64,000 nt of DNA from Verrucomicrobiota bacterium (GCA_017301995.1 JAFLEH010000008.1:62001-126000), one strand, 5' to 3'. Numbered from the stretch's first letter, positions 1-8,892 are shown. Made by a program: numbers and translations. The notes: generated by a model from the sequence alone, not told the origin.

Positions 1-147
1 GCCACCGACCACCGCGCGGTCGAGATCGGTGTAAACCAGCCGGATTTCTCCGGGTGAGAAAAGATCCTCCAATAGAAAGGCGGACCGCAGTTCCTCCGTA
101 TCAAGGGCTGCCGTTTCGCGCGGGGATGGCATCAATCGGGTCTTCAT
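1..147 (-). CDS. kduI: 5-keto-4-deoxyuronate isomerase, N-terminal part (cut by window edge)
   Basis: The first 49 codons of a minus-strand gene run off the left edge. The translation contains LDTEELRSAFLLED and LVYTDLDRAVVGG, which align closely with the N-terminus of KduI (4-deoxy-L-threo-5-hexosulose-uronate ketol-isomerase), where the matching segments are LDTQGLRNEFLVEK and MVYSHIDRIIVGG. KduI converts the unsaturated uronate released from pectin by lyases and GH88/GH105 hydrolases. It diverges from a GH105 gene about 100 bp away, so the two probably share a regulatory region. The catalytic cupin part lies outside the window, so only the family assignment is supported. Confidence 0.75.
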   Translation of the reverse strand, partial: MKTRLMPSPRETAALDTEELRSAFLLEDLFSPGEIRLVYTDLDRAVVGG

Positions 148-252
148 CGTGTGGTGTGGGGCTTGGTTGGCTGGCGTCCGCTCGCGAACGCGGGACGATC
201 CTCCCGCGCTGACCCTCGCATGGCAATTCCAATCCTCTCCATCCTCCCGAAT

Positions 253-2289
253 ATGCAAGTAAACCTGTTAAACCGAATCTCCGGCATCGCGCTGGCCGCG
301 GTCTGCCTCGCAGCGCCGGCCCTCGCCGCCGACCCCACCCCCGCGGCCATCGTCAAGGACATGAAACGCGTTGCCGACTGGCAACTCGCGCATCCCTCGA
401 AGCACAAGCCGCACGATTGGACCCACGCGCCGTTCTACATGGGCCTGGGCCATCTTTTCCAGGTTTCCGGCGACGCCACCTACCGCGACGCGCTCGACGG
501 GTTCGGAAAACCGCTCGGCTACGGCCCCGGGCCTCGGGTAACCCACGCCGACGACCACGCCATTCTCCAGGCATGGCTCATGCTCTATCAGATCGACCGC
601 GATCCGGCGAAACTGAATCCCTCCGTGGCGCATTTCGACACCGTGCGGCAGGCGTTGGCGAAGGAACCGAAGCGCTCGATCAGCGGTGGCACCTTCACCT
701 GGGACTGGTGCGACGCGTTGTTCATGTCGCCGGCCGTGTGGGCGGAACTCTCCCAGATCACCGGCGATCCCAAGTTCCTGGAATGGTCCGACCGCGAATG
801 GTGGACCACCACCGACATGCTCTACGACCCCGAAGCCCATCTCTACTACCGCGATGCGAGGTTCTTCGGCCAGAAAACCGCCAGCGGCCGCAAGACCTTC
901 TGGGCGCGCGGCAACGGCTGGGTCTGCGGTGGCCTCGTCCACGTGCTCGACCGACTTCCCGCCAACCATCCTTCGCGGGTGAAATACCTCGGCCTCTATC
1001 ACGACATGATGGCCGCCTTGCTGAAACTCCAGAACCCCGACGGCCTATGGCGGTCCAGTTTGTTGGATCCCGAGGGACCGATCGGCGAGTCGTCCGGCAC
1101 CTCGTTTTTCACCTATGCCATGGCCTGGGGCCTCAACCGCGGCCTGCTGCCCGCCAAAACCTATCGTCCCGCCGTGATGAAGGGTCTAACCGCCCTGATG
1201 AAGAACATCCAGCCGGATGGAATGTTGGGATTCGTACAGCGGGTGGACGACCGCCCGGACGGCTCGACCATCACCGCGCAGGCCACCGAGATCTATGGAA
1301 GCGGCGCGTTTCTGCTGGCCGGTTCGGAGGTGATCCGCCTGCTGGATCCTTCGAAAGCCCGCAAGGGACTGGCAACCTTCAAAGGTGTGACCCTGCCCGA
1401 CCGTTTTCTCCCAGCCGCGCCGCGGACCTGCGCGCGCTTCGTTCCCGAGCGCAAGGACGATTTCGCCTGGGAAAACGACCTCGTGGCATTCCGCGCCTAC
1501 GGCCCCGCGCTGCGCTCCGGGCCGGAGAACAGCGGCTTTGACTGCTGGTTCAAGCGCGTTCCCTATCCGGTGATGGACAAGTGGTACATCGAGGACGTCA
1601 CCGTGCTCAAGCACAGCAAGGCGACGAAAACCTATCACCAGGATCAGGGCGAGGGCTATGACGGCTACAAAGTCGGCGACACCCGCGGTTGCGGCGGCAT
1701 CTCCGTCTTCGCAGACGGACAGTTATACAATTCGGAGACATTCGTCGCCCAACGGATCATTGAGAACACCCCGCAACGGGTGGCTTTCGAACTCGATTAC
1801 GCCAGCGACTTCAAGGGTGCCGTGCTCCGCGAGACCAAACGGATCACGCTGATCATGGGCGAACGCCTGTTCCAGTGCGACTCCCGTTTCACGCTCGACG
1901 GAAAACCCGCCGCCTCGCTGCCGGTCGCGATCGGTCTGATGCCGCAGGTTCCCGGCACCACGGCCGCGTTTTCCCCGAAGACCGGCCTGATGCGGCTCTG
2001 GGAAAACCTCGAAGGCCTCGGCTTGGGCACCGCGGTGGTCATCGATCCGAAACGCGTGGACAAAATGATCACCCATACCGATGCCACCAACCAGACGCAG
2101 GCGCTTTGCCTCGCCAAAACCGACGCCACCGGCCACATCCGCTGGTTCACCGGCTTCGGCTGGCAGGGCCAGGGGGAAATCACCACCGACGCAAAATGGC
2201 AGGCCTATCTAACCAAGTTTGCCGCGCGGTATCTCAAAACCCCCTACGCCAAACCCGAGTTCAAGGTCCACACCTCCAACATCCCGTAG
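253..2289 (+). CDS. Secreted GH105 unsaturated rhamnogalacturonyl hydrolase fused to DUF4861
   Basis: A 678-residue protein. The ATG at 253 is chosen because it gives a clean signal peptide (NLLNRISGIALAAVCLAAPALA); upstream in-frame ATGs add a non-hydrophobic leader. Residues of about 25-380 resemble the YteR/GH105 alpha-barrel family, including a DWCDALFMSP segment matching the region of the catalytic Asp and the YYRDARFF and RGNGWVCGG segments. GH105 enzymes remove the 4,5-unsaturated uronate from the end of rhamnogalacturonan oligosaccharides. The C-terminal half, from roughly residue 400, resembles DUF4861, a domain often found with pectin enzymes and of unproven role. Divergent kduI and downstream rhaB support a rhamnogalacturonan-use locus. 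Export to periplasm or cell surface is inferred. Confidence 0.85.
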   Translation: MQVNLLNRISGIALAAVCLAAPALAADPTPAAIVKDMKRVADWQLAHPSKHKPHDWTHAPFYMGLGHLFQVSGDATYRDALDGFGKPLGYGPGPRVTHADDHAILQAWLMLYQIDRDPAKLNPSVAHFDTVRQALAKEPKRSISGGTFTWDWCDALFMSPAVWAELSQITGDPKFLEWSDREWWTTTDMLYDPEAHLYYRDARFFGQKTASGRKTFWARGNGWVCGGLVHVLDRLPANHPSRVKYLGLYHDMMAALLKLQNPDGLWRSSLLDPEGPIGESSGTSFFTYAMAWGLNRGLLPAKTYRPAVMKGLTALMKNIQPDGMLGFVQRVDDRPDGSTITAQATEIYGSGAFLLAGSEVIRLLDPSKARKGLATFKGVTLPDRFLPAAPRTCARFVPERKDDFAWENDLVAFRAYGPALRSGPENSGFDCWFKRVPYPVMDKWYIEDVTVLKHSKATKTYHQDQGEGYDGYKVGDTRGCGGISVFADGQLYNSETFVAQRIIENTPQRVAFELDYASDFKGAVLRETKRITLIMGERLFQCDSRFTLDGKPAASLPVAIGLMPQVPGTTAAFSPKTGLMRLWENLEGLGLGTAVVIDPKRVDKMITHTDATNQTQALCLAKTDATGHIRWFTGFGWQGQGEITTDAKWQAYLTKFAARYLKTPYAKPEFKVHTSNIP

Positions 2290-2448
2290 TCCCTCGATGG
2301 GGCGCGGGTGGCACGGCAGACCTCCCCACGGGCAACACGCGGACCCGCAAACGCGTCGGCCGACGATGGATCGAACTTTGGTTTCATCCGGATTGCATTT
2401 TCCGTTTCGGCGAGGCACACTCGCGGCGCGGATGTCCGCGCAGTATTC

Positions 2449-3933
2449 ATGAAAAAAGTATTTCTCGCCGTTGATTTGGGAGCTGGCAGTGGCCGGGTAA
2501 TGGCCGCCAAGACCGATTTCACCAAAATCTATCTGGAAGAGGTCCATCGGTTCGACAATCCGGGGACGGATCTGCCGGGGGGATCGTTCTGGAACCCGCT
2601 GGGGCTTTTCCGCGAGATTCTCGAAGGCCTCCGCCGCGCGCAGGAACGCTATGGCGAACGGATCGTTTCCATCGGAATCGACACCTGGGGTTGCGATCAC
2701 GGGTTGCTGGATGGAAACGGCGAACTGCTCGGCCTGCCCCACCAATACCGCGACCCGCGATCCAACGGCATGGCGGAGGAAATGCACGCGCTCATGCCCG
2801 AGCGCACGATCTATCAGCACAGCGGGGTCCGCACGCTGTTCTACAACTCCTCGCTGCACCTGCTCGCGGCCAAACGCGCCGGTTCCCCCGCGTTGGAGAA
2901 CGCGCGCACCCTGCTGTTCATGCCGGACTTGCTAGGCTACTGGCTCACCGGCCGTGCGGCGGTGGAACGGACGATCGCGTCAACTTCCCAACTGCTCGAT
3001 CCGCGCACCGGCGACTGGGCTCGCGAGGTGATCGCCGCGCTCGGCCTGCCGCAGGAAATCTTCGGCGAGGTGGTGGCTCCGGGCACCGTGTTAGGCAACT
3101 TGCGGCCCGAGGTTTCCCGTCTAACCGGAGTGCCGTCCATCCCGGTGATCGCCACCGCCTGTCACGACACCGCGTCCGCCGTGGCGGGCATCCCGATGAC
3201 CGGCGAGGACCAACTCTGGCTGTCGTCCGGCACGTGGTCGATCATGGGTCTCGAAACCCGCCAGGCGATCACTTCGGACGAGGCGTTCGATCTCGGGTTT
3301 TCCAACGAACTCGGCGTGGATGGAACGGTACGTTTTCTGAAAAACATATCCGGACTCTGGCTGATCCAGGAATGCAAACGCCAGTGGGCGCTCGACGGTG
3401 ACGACCTCGAATACGCCGCGCTGGCCGAACTGGCGGAAGAGGCCGAACCGTTCACCGCTTTCATCGACCCGGACGATCCGGTGTTCGCCAGCCCCGGCGA
3501 TATGCCGGAAAAGATCCGCGCATGGTGTGAGCAAACGGGTCAGGCCGTCCCTGCCAAGAAAGGCACGATTCTGCGGATCGCCACCGAATCGCTCGCGCTG
3601 AAATACCGGGTGGTTTACGACCGCATCCGCGCCATGGCGGGCCGCGAGTTTCCGCGCTTGCACGCCGGCGGCGGCGGCATTCAGAACGAACTGCTCAGCC
3701 AGGCCACCGCCAACGCGCTCGGCATCGAAGTCGTCGCCGGCCCGGTGGAGGCCACCTCCTGCGGCAATCTCATCACCCAGATGATCGGCACCGGAAACCT
3801 CCCGGATTTCGCGGCCGGCCGCGAGCTGATCCGCAATTCGTTCGAGTTCCGCACGTTCACGCCCGCCGATGGCGAAGCGTGGGAAGCGGCGTTCGCCCGG
3901 TTCACGAGTCTCCTTCAACGCCAGTCATGTTAG
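2449..3933 (+). CDS. rhaB: Rhamnulokinase
   Basis: A 494-residue FGGY-family carbohydrate kinase. The start at 2449 opens directly with the phosphate-binding segment VFLAVDLGAGSGRV; the longer upstream reading frame has no family similarity. The segments SIGIDTWGCDHGLLD and GLPHQYRDPRSNGM match rhamnulokinases specifically, and the C-terminal RLHAGGGGIQNELLSQATANAL is the usual ATPase-fold motif. It phosphorylates L-rhamnulose released during rhamnogalacturonan breakdown. It lies 159 bp after the GH105 gene, and its last 7 bp overlap the next start codon, so the following decarboxylase may be translationally coupled. Rhamnose isomerase and aldolase genes are not in the window. Confidence 0.9.
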   Translation: MKKVFLAVDLGAGSGRVMAAKTDFTKIYLEEVHRFDNPGTDLPGGSFWNPLGLFREILEGLRRAQERYGERIVSIGIDTWGCDHGLLDGNGELLGLPHQYRDPRSNGMAEEMHALMPERTIYQHSGVRTLFYNSSLHLLAAKRAGSPALENARTLLFMPDLLGYWLTGRAAVERTIASTSQLLDPRTGDWAREVIAALGLPQEIFGEVVAPGTVLGNLRPEVSRLTGVPSIPVIATACHDTASAVAGIPMTGEDQLWLSSGTWSIMGLETRQAITSDEAFDLGFSNELGVDGTVRFLKNISGLWLIQECKRQWALDGDDLEYAALAELAEEAEPFTAFIDPDDPVFASPGDMPEKIRAWCEQTGQAVPAKKGTILRIATESLALKYRVVYDRIRAMAGREFPRLHAGGGGIQNELLSQATANALGIEVVAGPVEATSCGNLITQMIGTGNLPDFAAGRELIRNSFEFRTFTPADGEAWEAAFARFTSLLQRQSC

Positions 3934-5075
3934 ATCATCCGACACCGATGCCTCCGCTGCCGGAAGCGGCGGCCGCGCGCCTCTCAGCGCTCGGCAACCA
4001 GATGAGAACCCTCAGCGACACGTTCGTCGGCTATCCGTGTTCGCAGGATTTCAGCTATCCGGAAATCATCCCGCTGTTAGGATACGCGATCAACAATGTC
4101 GGCGATCCGTTCGGGGAGTCGATCTACCGGGAAAACACCTTCGCGCTCGAGCGCGAGGTGGTCGCCTTTTTCCAACAGCACCTCCGCGCTCCCGCCGAAC
4201 AGACGTGGGGTTACATGACCTCCGGCGGCACCGAGGGCAATCTCTACGGTCTCTATCTGGCACGCGAGATCCATCCGGACGGGATCATCTACTATTCCGA
4301 GCACACCCACTATTCGGCCGCCAAGCTGGTTCGCGTGCTCGGCGCGCGCAGCATCATGATCCGCGGCCAGGACAACGGCGAGATCGACTACGAGGACCTC
4401 CGCGAGACCATCCGCATCCACCGCGACGCGCCGCCGATCATCCTCGCCAACATCGGCACCACGATGCACGGCGCGGTTGACAACCTAACCACCATCCGCG
4501 CCATGCTCAAGGACATGGCGATCTCCCGGTCCTACATCCACGCCGACGCCGCCCTTTCCGGGATGCTGCTGCCGTGGGTGGACGACCCCCAGCCGTTCGG
4601 ATTCGACGCCGGAGTCGATTCCATCGCGGTTTCGGGGCACAAGTTCATCGGTTCGCCGATGCCCTGCGGCGTGGTGCTTGCCGGCCGGCGCCATGTGGAC
4701 CGCGTGGCGCGCAGCGTGGAATACGTCGGCTGCATGGACACCACGATCGCCGGCAGCCGCAACGCGGTGACTCCGGTCATTCTGTGGAGCGCCATCCAGC
4801 GCTGGGGCGCGGACGGTTTCCGCGAGCGGATGGGCCGCTGCCTGGAAATGGCGGACTACGCGATCGCCGCGTTCGCCCGCCACGGTATCAAGGCGTGGCG
4901 TCATCCCAACTCGATCACCGTGGTGTTTCCCCGCCCGCGGGACAGCGTCATCCGCAATTGGCAGATCGCACCCAGCGGAGACATCGCCCATATCATCACC
5001 ATGCCCCACGTCACCCGCACCATGATCGACCGCGTCGTGGCGGAAACCGCGGGCCTAACCCAACAACAGCCATGA
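3927..5075 (+). CDS. hdc: PLP-dependent histidine decarboxylase-like enzyme
   Basis: A 382-residue group II PLP decarboxylase. It follows the bacterial histidine decarboxylase pattern throughout: NNVGDPFGES, TWGYMTSGGTEGNLYG, YYSEHTHYSAAK, NIGTTMHGAVD, YIHADAALSGM and SGHKFIGSPMPCG, where K239 is the expected Schiff-base lysine and D207 contacts the pyridine nitrogen. Length matches the family (about 380). The reaction inferred is decarboxylation of L-histidine to histamine, although some close relatives act on serine or other amino acids, so the substrate is not settled. It overlaps rhaB by 7 bp and the ACT gene by 4 bp (ATGA), suggesting one transcript. A role in histamine production or acid stress is inference. 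Confidence 0.75.
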   Translation: MLDHPTPMPPLPEAAAARLSALGNQMRTLSDTFVGYPCSQDFSYPEIIPLLGYAINNVGDPFGESIYRENTFALEREVVAFFQQHLRAPAEQTWGYMTSGGTEGNLYGLYLAREIHPDGIIYYSEHTHYSAAKLVRVLGARSIMIRGQDNGEIDYEDLRETIRIHRDAPPIILANIGTTMHGAVDNLTTIRAMLKDMAISRSYIHADAALSGMLLPWVDDPQPFGFDAGVDSIAVSGHKFIGSPMPCGVVLAGRRHVDRVARSVEYVGCMDTTIAGSRNAVTPVILWSAIQRWGADGFRERMGRCLEMADYAIAAFARHGIKAWRHPNSITVVFPRPRDSVIRNWQIAPSGDIAHIITMPHVTRTMIDRVVAETAGLTQQQP

Positions 5076-5467
5076 AACAAATCACCGTGATCACCCCCGC
5101 CAACCAGGCCGGCACGCTCGCCGATCTCGCCGAACGGCTGGCCAAACAGGATATCAATATCCTCGATATGGAGGTGCTGGACGATCATACCCACGGAGTG
5201 ATCATCCTCCACGCCGAACCCCACGACCTCGCCTTGCGCGTGCTCGCGGAGGCGGGCTACCATGCGGCCAGCGACGATCTGTTGGTCATCCGGATCGAAG
5301 ACCAGCCCGGCGGCGTGGCCCGCATCGCCGCGCGCTTCCGCGAACCCGCGCTCAACATCCGCTCGATGCGCATCGCCCGCCGTGACAACGGATGGGCCAC
5401 CGTTATTCTATCCACCGACGACAACACCCGTGCCCGCGAGCTGCTGTCCGATTGCCTTGCCGGTTAG
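5072..5467 (+). CDS. Tandem ACT-domain protein
   Basis: A 131-residue protein with two ACT-like halves: residues 2-60 (QITVITPANQAGTLADLAERL followed by INILDMEVLDD) and about 68-131 (LLVIRIEDQPGGVARIAARF followed by LNIRSMRIARRD). ACT domains usually bind amino acids and regulate linked enzymes. The start codon overlaps the stop codon of the decarboxylase gene (ATGA), and the next gene starts immediately after this stop, so it is embedded in an operon. The obvious reading, which is inference, is an amino-acid sensor for the upstream decarboxylase. No catalytic domain is attached. Confidence 0.75.
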   Translation: MKQITVITPANQAGTLADLAERLAKQDINILDMEVLDDHTHGVIILHAEPHDLALRVLAEAGYHAASDDLLVIRIEDQPGGVARIAARFREPALNIRSMRIARRDNGWATVILSTDDNTRARELLSDCLAG

Positions 5468-6220
5468 ATGGACTCTCCCACGGAAACCTACTGCCTGCTC
5501 CAGGAAACGCTCGGCGCGGAAATCCCGATTTCCGCGCTGGAGGAGGCCGCCGATGCCACCCAGGCGATGTCGAGGCTCGACTGCCTGGGTATCCACCGCA
5601 ACCTGTGCGGGGTGGTGATCGCGGGCCTGAGCCATGGCGACGCGCTCGCGTTCCAAAGCGTTCTCGCAGCGCGCGGTCACCCCACCCGGCTGTGTGCGGA
5701 TGACGATTTTCCGCTGTTGCACGAGAGTTTCCAGGTCCAGCGGCTCGATCGCCAGGCGGACACCCTCATTCTAACCAGCTCGACCGGGCGGGTGATCGAA
5801 CGCCACCTGAATGATCTGGTCTTCCTCGCCGCCGGATTCTATCAACGGGTCGCGATCATCCAGAGCTTCGACCGTCGGATCGAATGGAGCGCCGTGGGCG
5901 AGCCCCAGGTTGTCGAAAAACGTCAGTACGGGGAGAAGCAGGAAACCGATTTCCGGATGGATCTTTTTTTCGCAAGGGACCCGCACCGGCTCAATCTCGG
6001 GCTTACCAAGGATTCCGCGGTGTTCTTCCACGGCCGGCCGTTCCGGTTGCGGGATCGCCCCGGTCTAACCGACGTGATGCGCGAGGTGGCGGCGTGGCTG
6101 CCGCAGGAGCGCGTCAATCTCCAACTGCGCGATCCCGCGCGTTCCATCGTCTATCAAGGCCTGCACGGCTACGAGGGCGAGATCCGCTGGCATTTCCAAC
6201 GGTTCTCAAGCATGCCGTGA
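5468..6220 (+). CDS. Conserved-looking protein of unknown function in the decarboxylase operon
   Basis: A 250-residue soluble protein with no signal peptide or membrane segment. I do not recognise a family. The central part (HLNDLVFLAAGFYQRVAIIQ) is followed by charged segments, and the protein ends in the beta-rich stretch VYQGLHGYEGEIRWHFQRF. It begins at the base immediately after the ACT-gene stop codon, so translational coupling with the ACT protein is likely and the product probably works with the decarboxylase or ACT protein. Base composition matches the neighbours, so it appears native. Confidence 0.6.
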   Translation: MDSPTETYCLLQETLGAEIPISALEEAADATQAMSRLDCLGIHRNLCGVVIAGLSHGDALAFQSVLAARGHPTRLCADDDFPLLHESFQVQRLDRQADTLILTSSTGRVIERHLNDLVFLAAGFYQRVAIIQSFDRRIEWSAVGEPQVVEKRQYGEKQETDFRMDLFFARDPHRLNLGLTKDSAVFFHGRPFRLRDRPGLTDVMREVAAWLPQERVNLQLRDPARSIVYQGLHGYEGEIRWHFQRFSSMP

Positions 6221-6262
6221 TGCGGCGCGGCGGCGTCCCGCGCGGCCATTTTTTCCGAATTC

Positions 6263-6278
6263 TGGCACGCGAATTGCT
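6263..6278 (+). promoter_or_regulatory. Sigma-54 (RpoN) promoter of the TorF-like porin gene
   Basis: The sequence TGGCACGCGAATTGCT fits the -24/-12 consensus TGGCACG-N4-TTGCW with no mismatch, and the GG (6264-6265) and GC (6276-6277) doublets are separated by the required 10 bp. It lies 35 bp before the porin ATG at 6313, placing a start site near 6289. No other gene intervenes. An enhancer-binding protein would be needed; none is encoded nearby. Confidence 0.8.
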
Positions 6279-6312
6279 TTCACGGGTGTTGAAACCAACA
6301 CCTACTGAAACC

Positions 6313-7062
6313 ATGAAACAGAAATTACTACCCGCCAGTCTCCTGTTAGCCACCCTTGTCGCCAACCCGGCCCAAGCCGCGTGGGAGTTCGGCGGATCCG
6401 GCGCGATCGGCTATAACTCGATCTACGAATTCCGCGGCGTGGACCTCGGTTCGGACATGGTCGAGGCGTCCGCCGGGCTTACCGCCACCTATGGTGATCT
6501 CGTGCTCGGTGCCTCGCTCTGGTATGCCGCGGTGAACGACAATCCGACCAATCCCACGCCGAACGAACTCGACATGACGCTGTCGTTCACCAAACCGCTC
6601 GGCCCGGTCACGCTCACCGGCGGATATATCTATTACGATTTCGAAAACGCCAACGCCAGCAACACGCAGGAACTCTATCTGGGCGCCAGCATGGAAGTGT
6701 ACGCCGGAATCTCCGCCAGCACCACGGTTTTCCGCGACATCGATCTGTTCGACGGATGGTACTTCGACGTCAATCTGTCGAAATCGTTCGAACTCAGCCC
6801 GTGCCTGAGCCTGGTGACCACCGCCGGATGCGGGTTTGCCGATGACAACGGCCTGCAGTTGCAGTCGAACGGTGACACCCTGGACGGATTCAACCAGTGG
6901 TACCTGTCGCTTTCCATGCCGTGGAAATTCCGTGAAGGATTCACTCTAACTCCTTTCCTCAAGTATGTGGATGCCGACTCCGATCTGGTGAGCGACATCC
7001 CCGGAGGCTCCACCGGAGACGATCATCTGGTGTATGGCCTGAAACTTGGCTTCGAATTCTGA
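6313..7062 (+). CDS. TorF-like outer-membrane beta-barrel (putative porin)
   Basis: A 249-residue protein with signal peptide MKQKLLPASLLLATLVANPAQA and alternating hydrophobic beta-strand segments ending in LKLGFEF, a typical outer-membrane C-terminal Phe signature. NSIYEFRGVDLGSDMVEASAGL near the N-terminus resembles the conserved first strands of TorF-family putative porins. The gene is monocistronic behind a sigma-54 promoter and is followed by a long hairpin. Sigma-54 control suggests a nitrogen or nutrient-limitation role, but that is inference from the promoter. The start is set by the signal peptide; the in-frame extension upstream lacks barrel features. Confidence 0.75.
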   Translation: MKQKLLPASLLLATLVANPAQAAWEFGGSGAIGYNSIYEFRGVDLGSDMVEASAGLTATYGDLVLGASLWYAAVNDNPTNPTPNELDMTLSFTKPLGPVTLTGGYIYYDFENANASNTQELYLGASMEVYAGISASTTVFRDIDLFDGWYFDVNLSKSFELSPCLSLVTTAGCGFADDNGLQLQSNGDTLDGFNQWYLSLSMPWKFREGFTLTPFLKYVDADSDLVSDIPGGSTGDDHLVYGLKLGFEF

Positions 7063-7087
7063 TCTGACCCAACAAACCGCGTGAGAC

Positions 7088-7219
7088 CGCGGCCCCGGTC
7101 GAGGCCGCATGACAGAGAGGTGCCCATGGAATGGGCCGGATCCGTGAAAGAGGCTTTGGCGCCGATCCTTTCCGTGGACCTCTCTGGCGTGCGGTCCCGC
7201 CGGGGCCGCGCCCGTTTTT
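7088..7219. terminator. Long nested hairpin between convergent genes, probable bidirectional terminator
   Basis: Outer arms CGCGGCCCCGG (7088-7098) and CCGGGGCCGCG (7200-7210) are perfect complements. Further in, GCCGCATG pairs with CGTGCGGT allowing G-U pairs, then AGAGAGGT (7114-7121) pairs with ACCTCTCT (7178-7185), and GGATC pairs with GATCC near the tip. A T-run follows at 7215-7219. The element fills the space between the porin gene and the convergent FAD gene. It could be a terminator for both or a structured mobile repeat. Confidence 0.55.
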
Positions 7220-7225
7220 CGGAGA

Positions 7226-8863
7226 TCATTCGAAATCCAGAACCTGGCCATCCTTGAGCAGGCGCTCGCGCAATTTCCCGTAGTCCACGTTTTGCACGGA
7301 GGATTTGCCGTCGATGGCAAGTGACGCGGCGGTCGCGGCGCTCTGGCCCATCACCATGAAGACCGGTTCCATCCGGATCGAACCGTAGGCGATGTGGCTG
7401 GCCGCGAGGCAAACCGGAACCAGCAGGTTGGAACATTCGGCGGCGCGCGGCCGGATGCTGCGGTAGCTGATCGGATAGGGTTTGGTGCCGATCTGGATGT
7501 CCCCCTCGTTTCTAACGAACCCATCGCGGCTGACAATCCGCTGGGTGTGGTGGCTGTCCATGTTGTAGGCGCCCATGCCCACGCTGTCCGGCACGACCTC
7601 CACCCTGCGGCAGTTTTTCTCGCACATCACGTGATCGCTGACCATGCGGCGCGCCTCGCGCACGTAGAGTTGGCGCGGCCAGTTTCCGTTGTCGGTGAAT
7701 TCGTCACGGGCAAGGCCCCACTTCGCGTAGGCCTCGCGCGTTTTGCGGGGCACCCGCGGATGGTTGGCCAGCGTCCACATCAGGCCCTTCTGATAGGATT
7801 CGTGTTCGGCGCGGATCCGCTCGCGGGTCGCGTGGTCGCCGTCCGGATAGGCGTAATTCATGCCGATGTAATCGGTGCTCACCGCGAAGTTGTTATTGGT
7901 ATCGGTTTTGAGGTTGGGCATCCGCACCGGATTCCACGGATGGCGCGCGTCGCCGGCCTCGAAGTTGCGGAGCAGCAGTTCGTAGCGGCGCTCGTCGTAA
8001 TCGGCGGGCTTCGGAAAGGGAACGCGGTTCCGCGGATCGCTGGTGTTGCACATGCGGAAATTGTAGGCCTGGATCCGGTGGTCGCCGCTGCCGTCTTCCT
8101 TTGTCGGTGTCGGGTTGATGCCGGGCAGCAGTCCGCTCGCGGGGTTGCCGGGCTCCACGTAGGGATCGACGTTCTTCACGAACTGGTGTTTAACGGCACC
8201 CGCCGTTTGCAGTCCGTTGATGGTCTCACCGTATTGCGTGTTCGCCTCGCGGCCAACGTGGTAGGAAACCCCGGCCTTCGCCATGAGATCGCCCTCGTAA
8301 GTGGCGTCGATGAACATTTTTCCGGAAAACCCGCGGCCGCTTTCCATCACGATCCGGGTGATCCGCGGGCCTTCCTTGGCCACGCCTTTGGCCAGGTCCA
8401 GGCGCTCGTTGAAGACCACGGTGATTTTCGCCTCGGCGACCATGGCGTTGATGATCGCGGTGGCCACGTGGGGTTCGAAGGTCCACATCGCGTCCTCCTG
8501 CTCCGCCTGGCCGTGCGGCTTCTTCGCGAAATACGATTCACGGGTTTGCAGCGTCCATGCGGCGGGATCGGCGTAATGGCGCTTCACCCGCTGATAGAAC
8601 TCGCGCGACACACCGCCGATCGCCCGCTTGTTGCCGATGTCCGTCGCGCCGAGGCCACCGGTTGTTAGTCCGCCGAGAAACCGGGTGGGCTCTATCAGCA
8701 CAACGGATTTTCCCATCCGGGCGGCCTGTACCGCAGCGGCCACCCCTCCCGAAGTGCCGCCGTAGATCACAATATCGTGGGACTCGGCGCCAAGCCCGGC
8801 GCATGGAACAAGGCACGCCAGCATCGGAAAGCAGGCCCGGAGAAAGGAATGATTCACGTTCAC
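7226..8863 (-). CDS. Secreted FAD-dependent oxidoreductase (FAD_oxidored type)
   Basis: A 545-residue protein with an N-terminal signal (FLRACFPMLACLVPCAGLGA), then HDIVIYGGTSGGVAAAVQAARMG, a Rossmann FAD-binding segment in which the usual GxGxxG reads GGTSGG, and an E in VVLIEP that would contact the ribose. RFLGGLTTGGLG and MFIDATYEGDLMAKAG are typical of the FAD-dependent oxidoreductases (PF12831-like) found in large numbers in planctomycetes and verrucomicrobia, where they accompany sugar-degrading enzymes. The substrate is unknown. It is convergent with the porin gene and 29 bp downstream of the transglutaminase gene on the same strand. Confidence 0.8.
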   Translation of the reverse strand: MNVNHSFLRACFPMLACLVPCAGLGAESHDIVIYGGTSGGVAAAVQAARMGKSVVLIEPTRFLGGLTTGGLGATDIGNKRAIGGVSREFYQRVKRHYADPAAWTLQTRESYFAKKPHGQAEQEDAMWTFEPHVATAIINAMVAEAKITVVFNERLDLAKGVAKEGPRITRIVMESGRGFSGKMFIDATYEGDLMAKAGVSYHVGREANTQYGETINGLQTAGAVKHQFVKNVDPYVEPGNPASGLLPGINPTPTKEDGSGDHRIQAYNFRMCNTSDPRNRVPFPKPADYDERRYELLLRNFEAGDARHPWNPVRMPNLKTDTNNNFAVSTDYIGMNYAYPDGDHATRERIRAEHESYQKGLMWTLANHPRVPRKTREAYAKWGLARDEFTDNGNWPRQLYVREARRMVSDHVMCEKNCRRVEVVPDSVGMGAYNMDSHHTQRIVSRDGFVRNEGDIQIGTKPYPISYRSIRPRAAECSNLLVPVCLAASHIAYGSIRMEPVFMVMGQSAATAASLAIDGKSSVQNVDYGKLRERLLKDGQVLDFE

Positions 8864-8892
8864 GGGGACCTTGAACGGGGCATTCTCCCCGG

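Noticed and set aside
7394..8668. 424-codon open frame on the plus strand
   Set aside because: Antisense to the FAD oxidoreductase gene; no recognisable motif and skewed composition.
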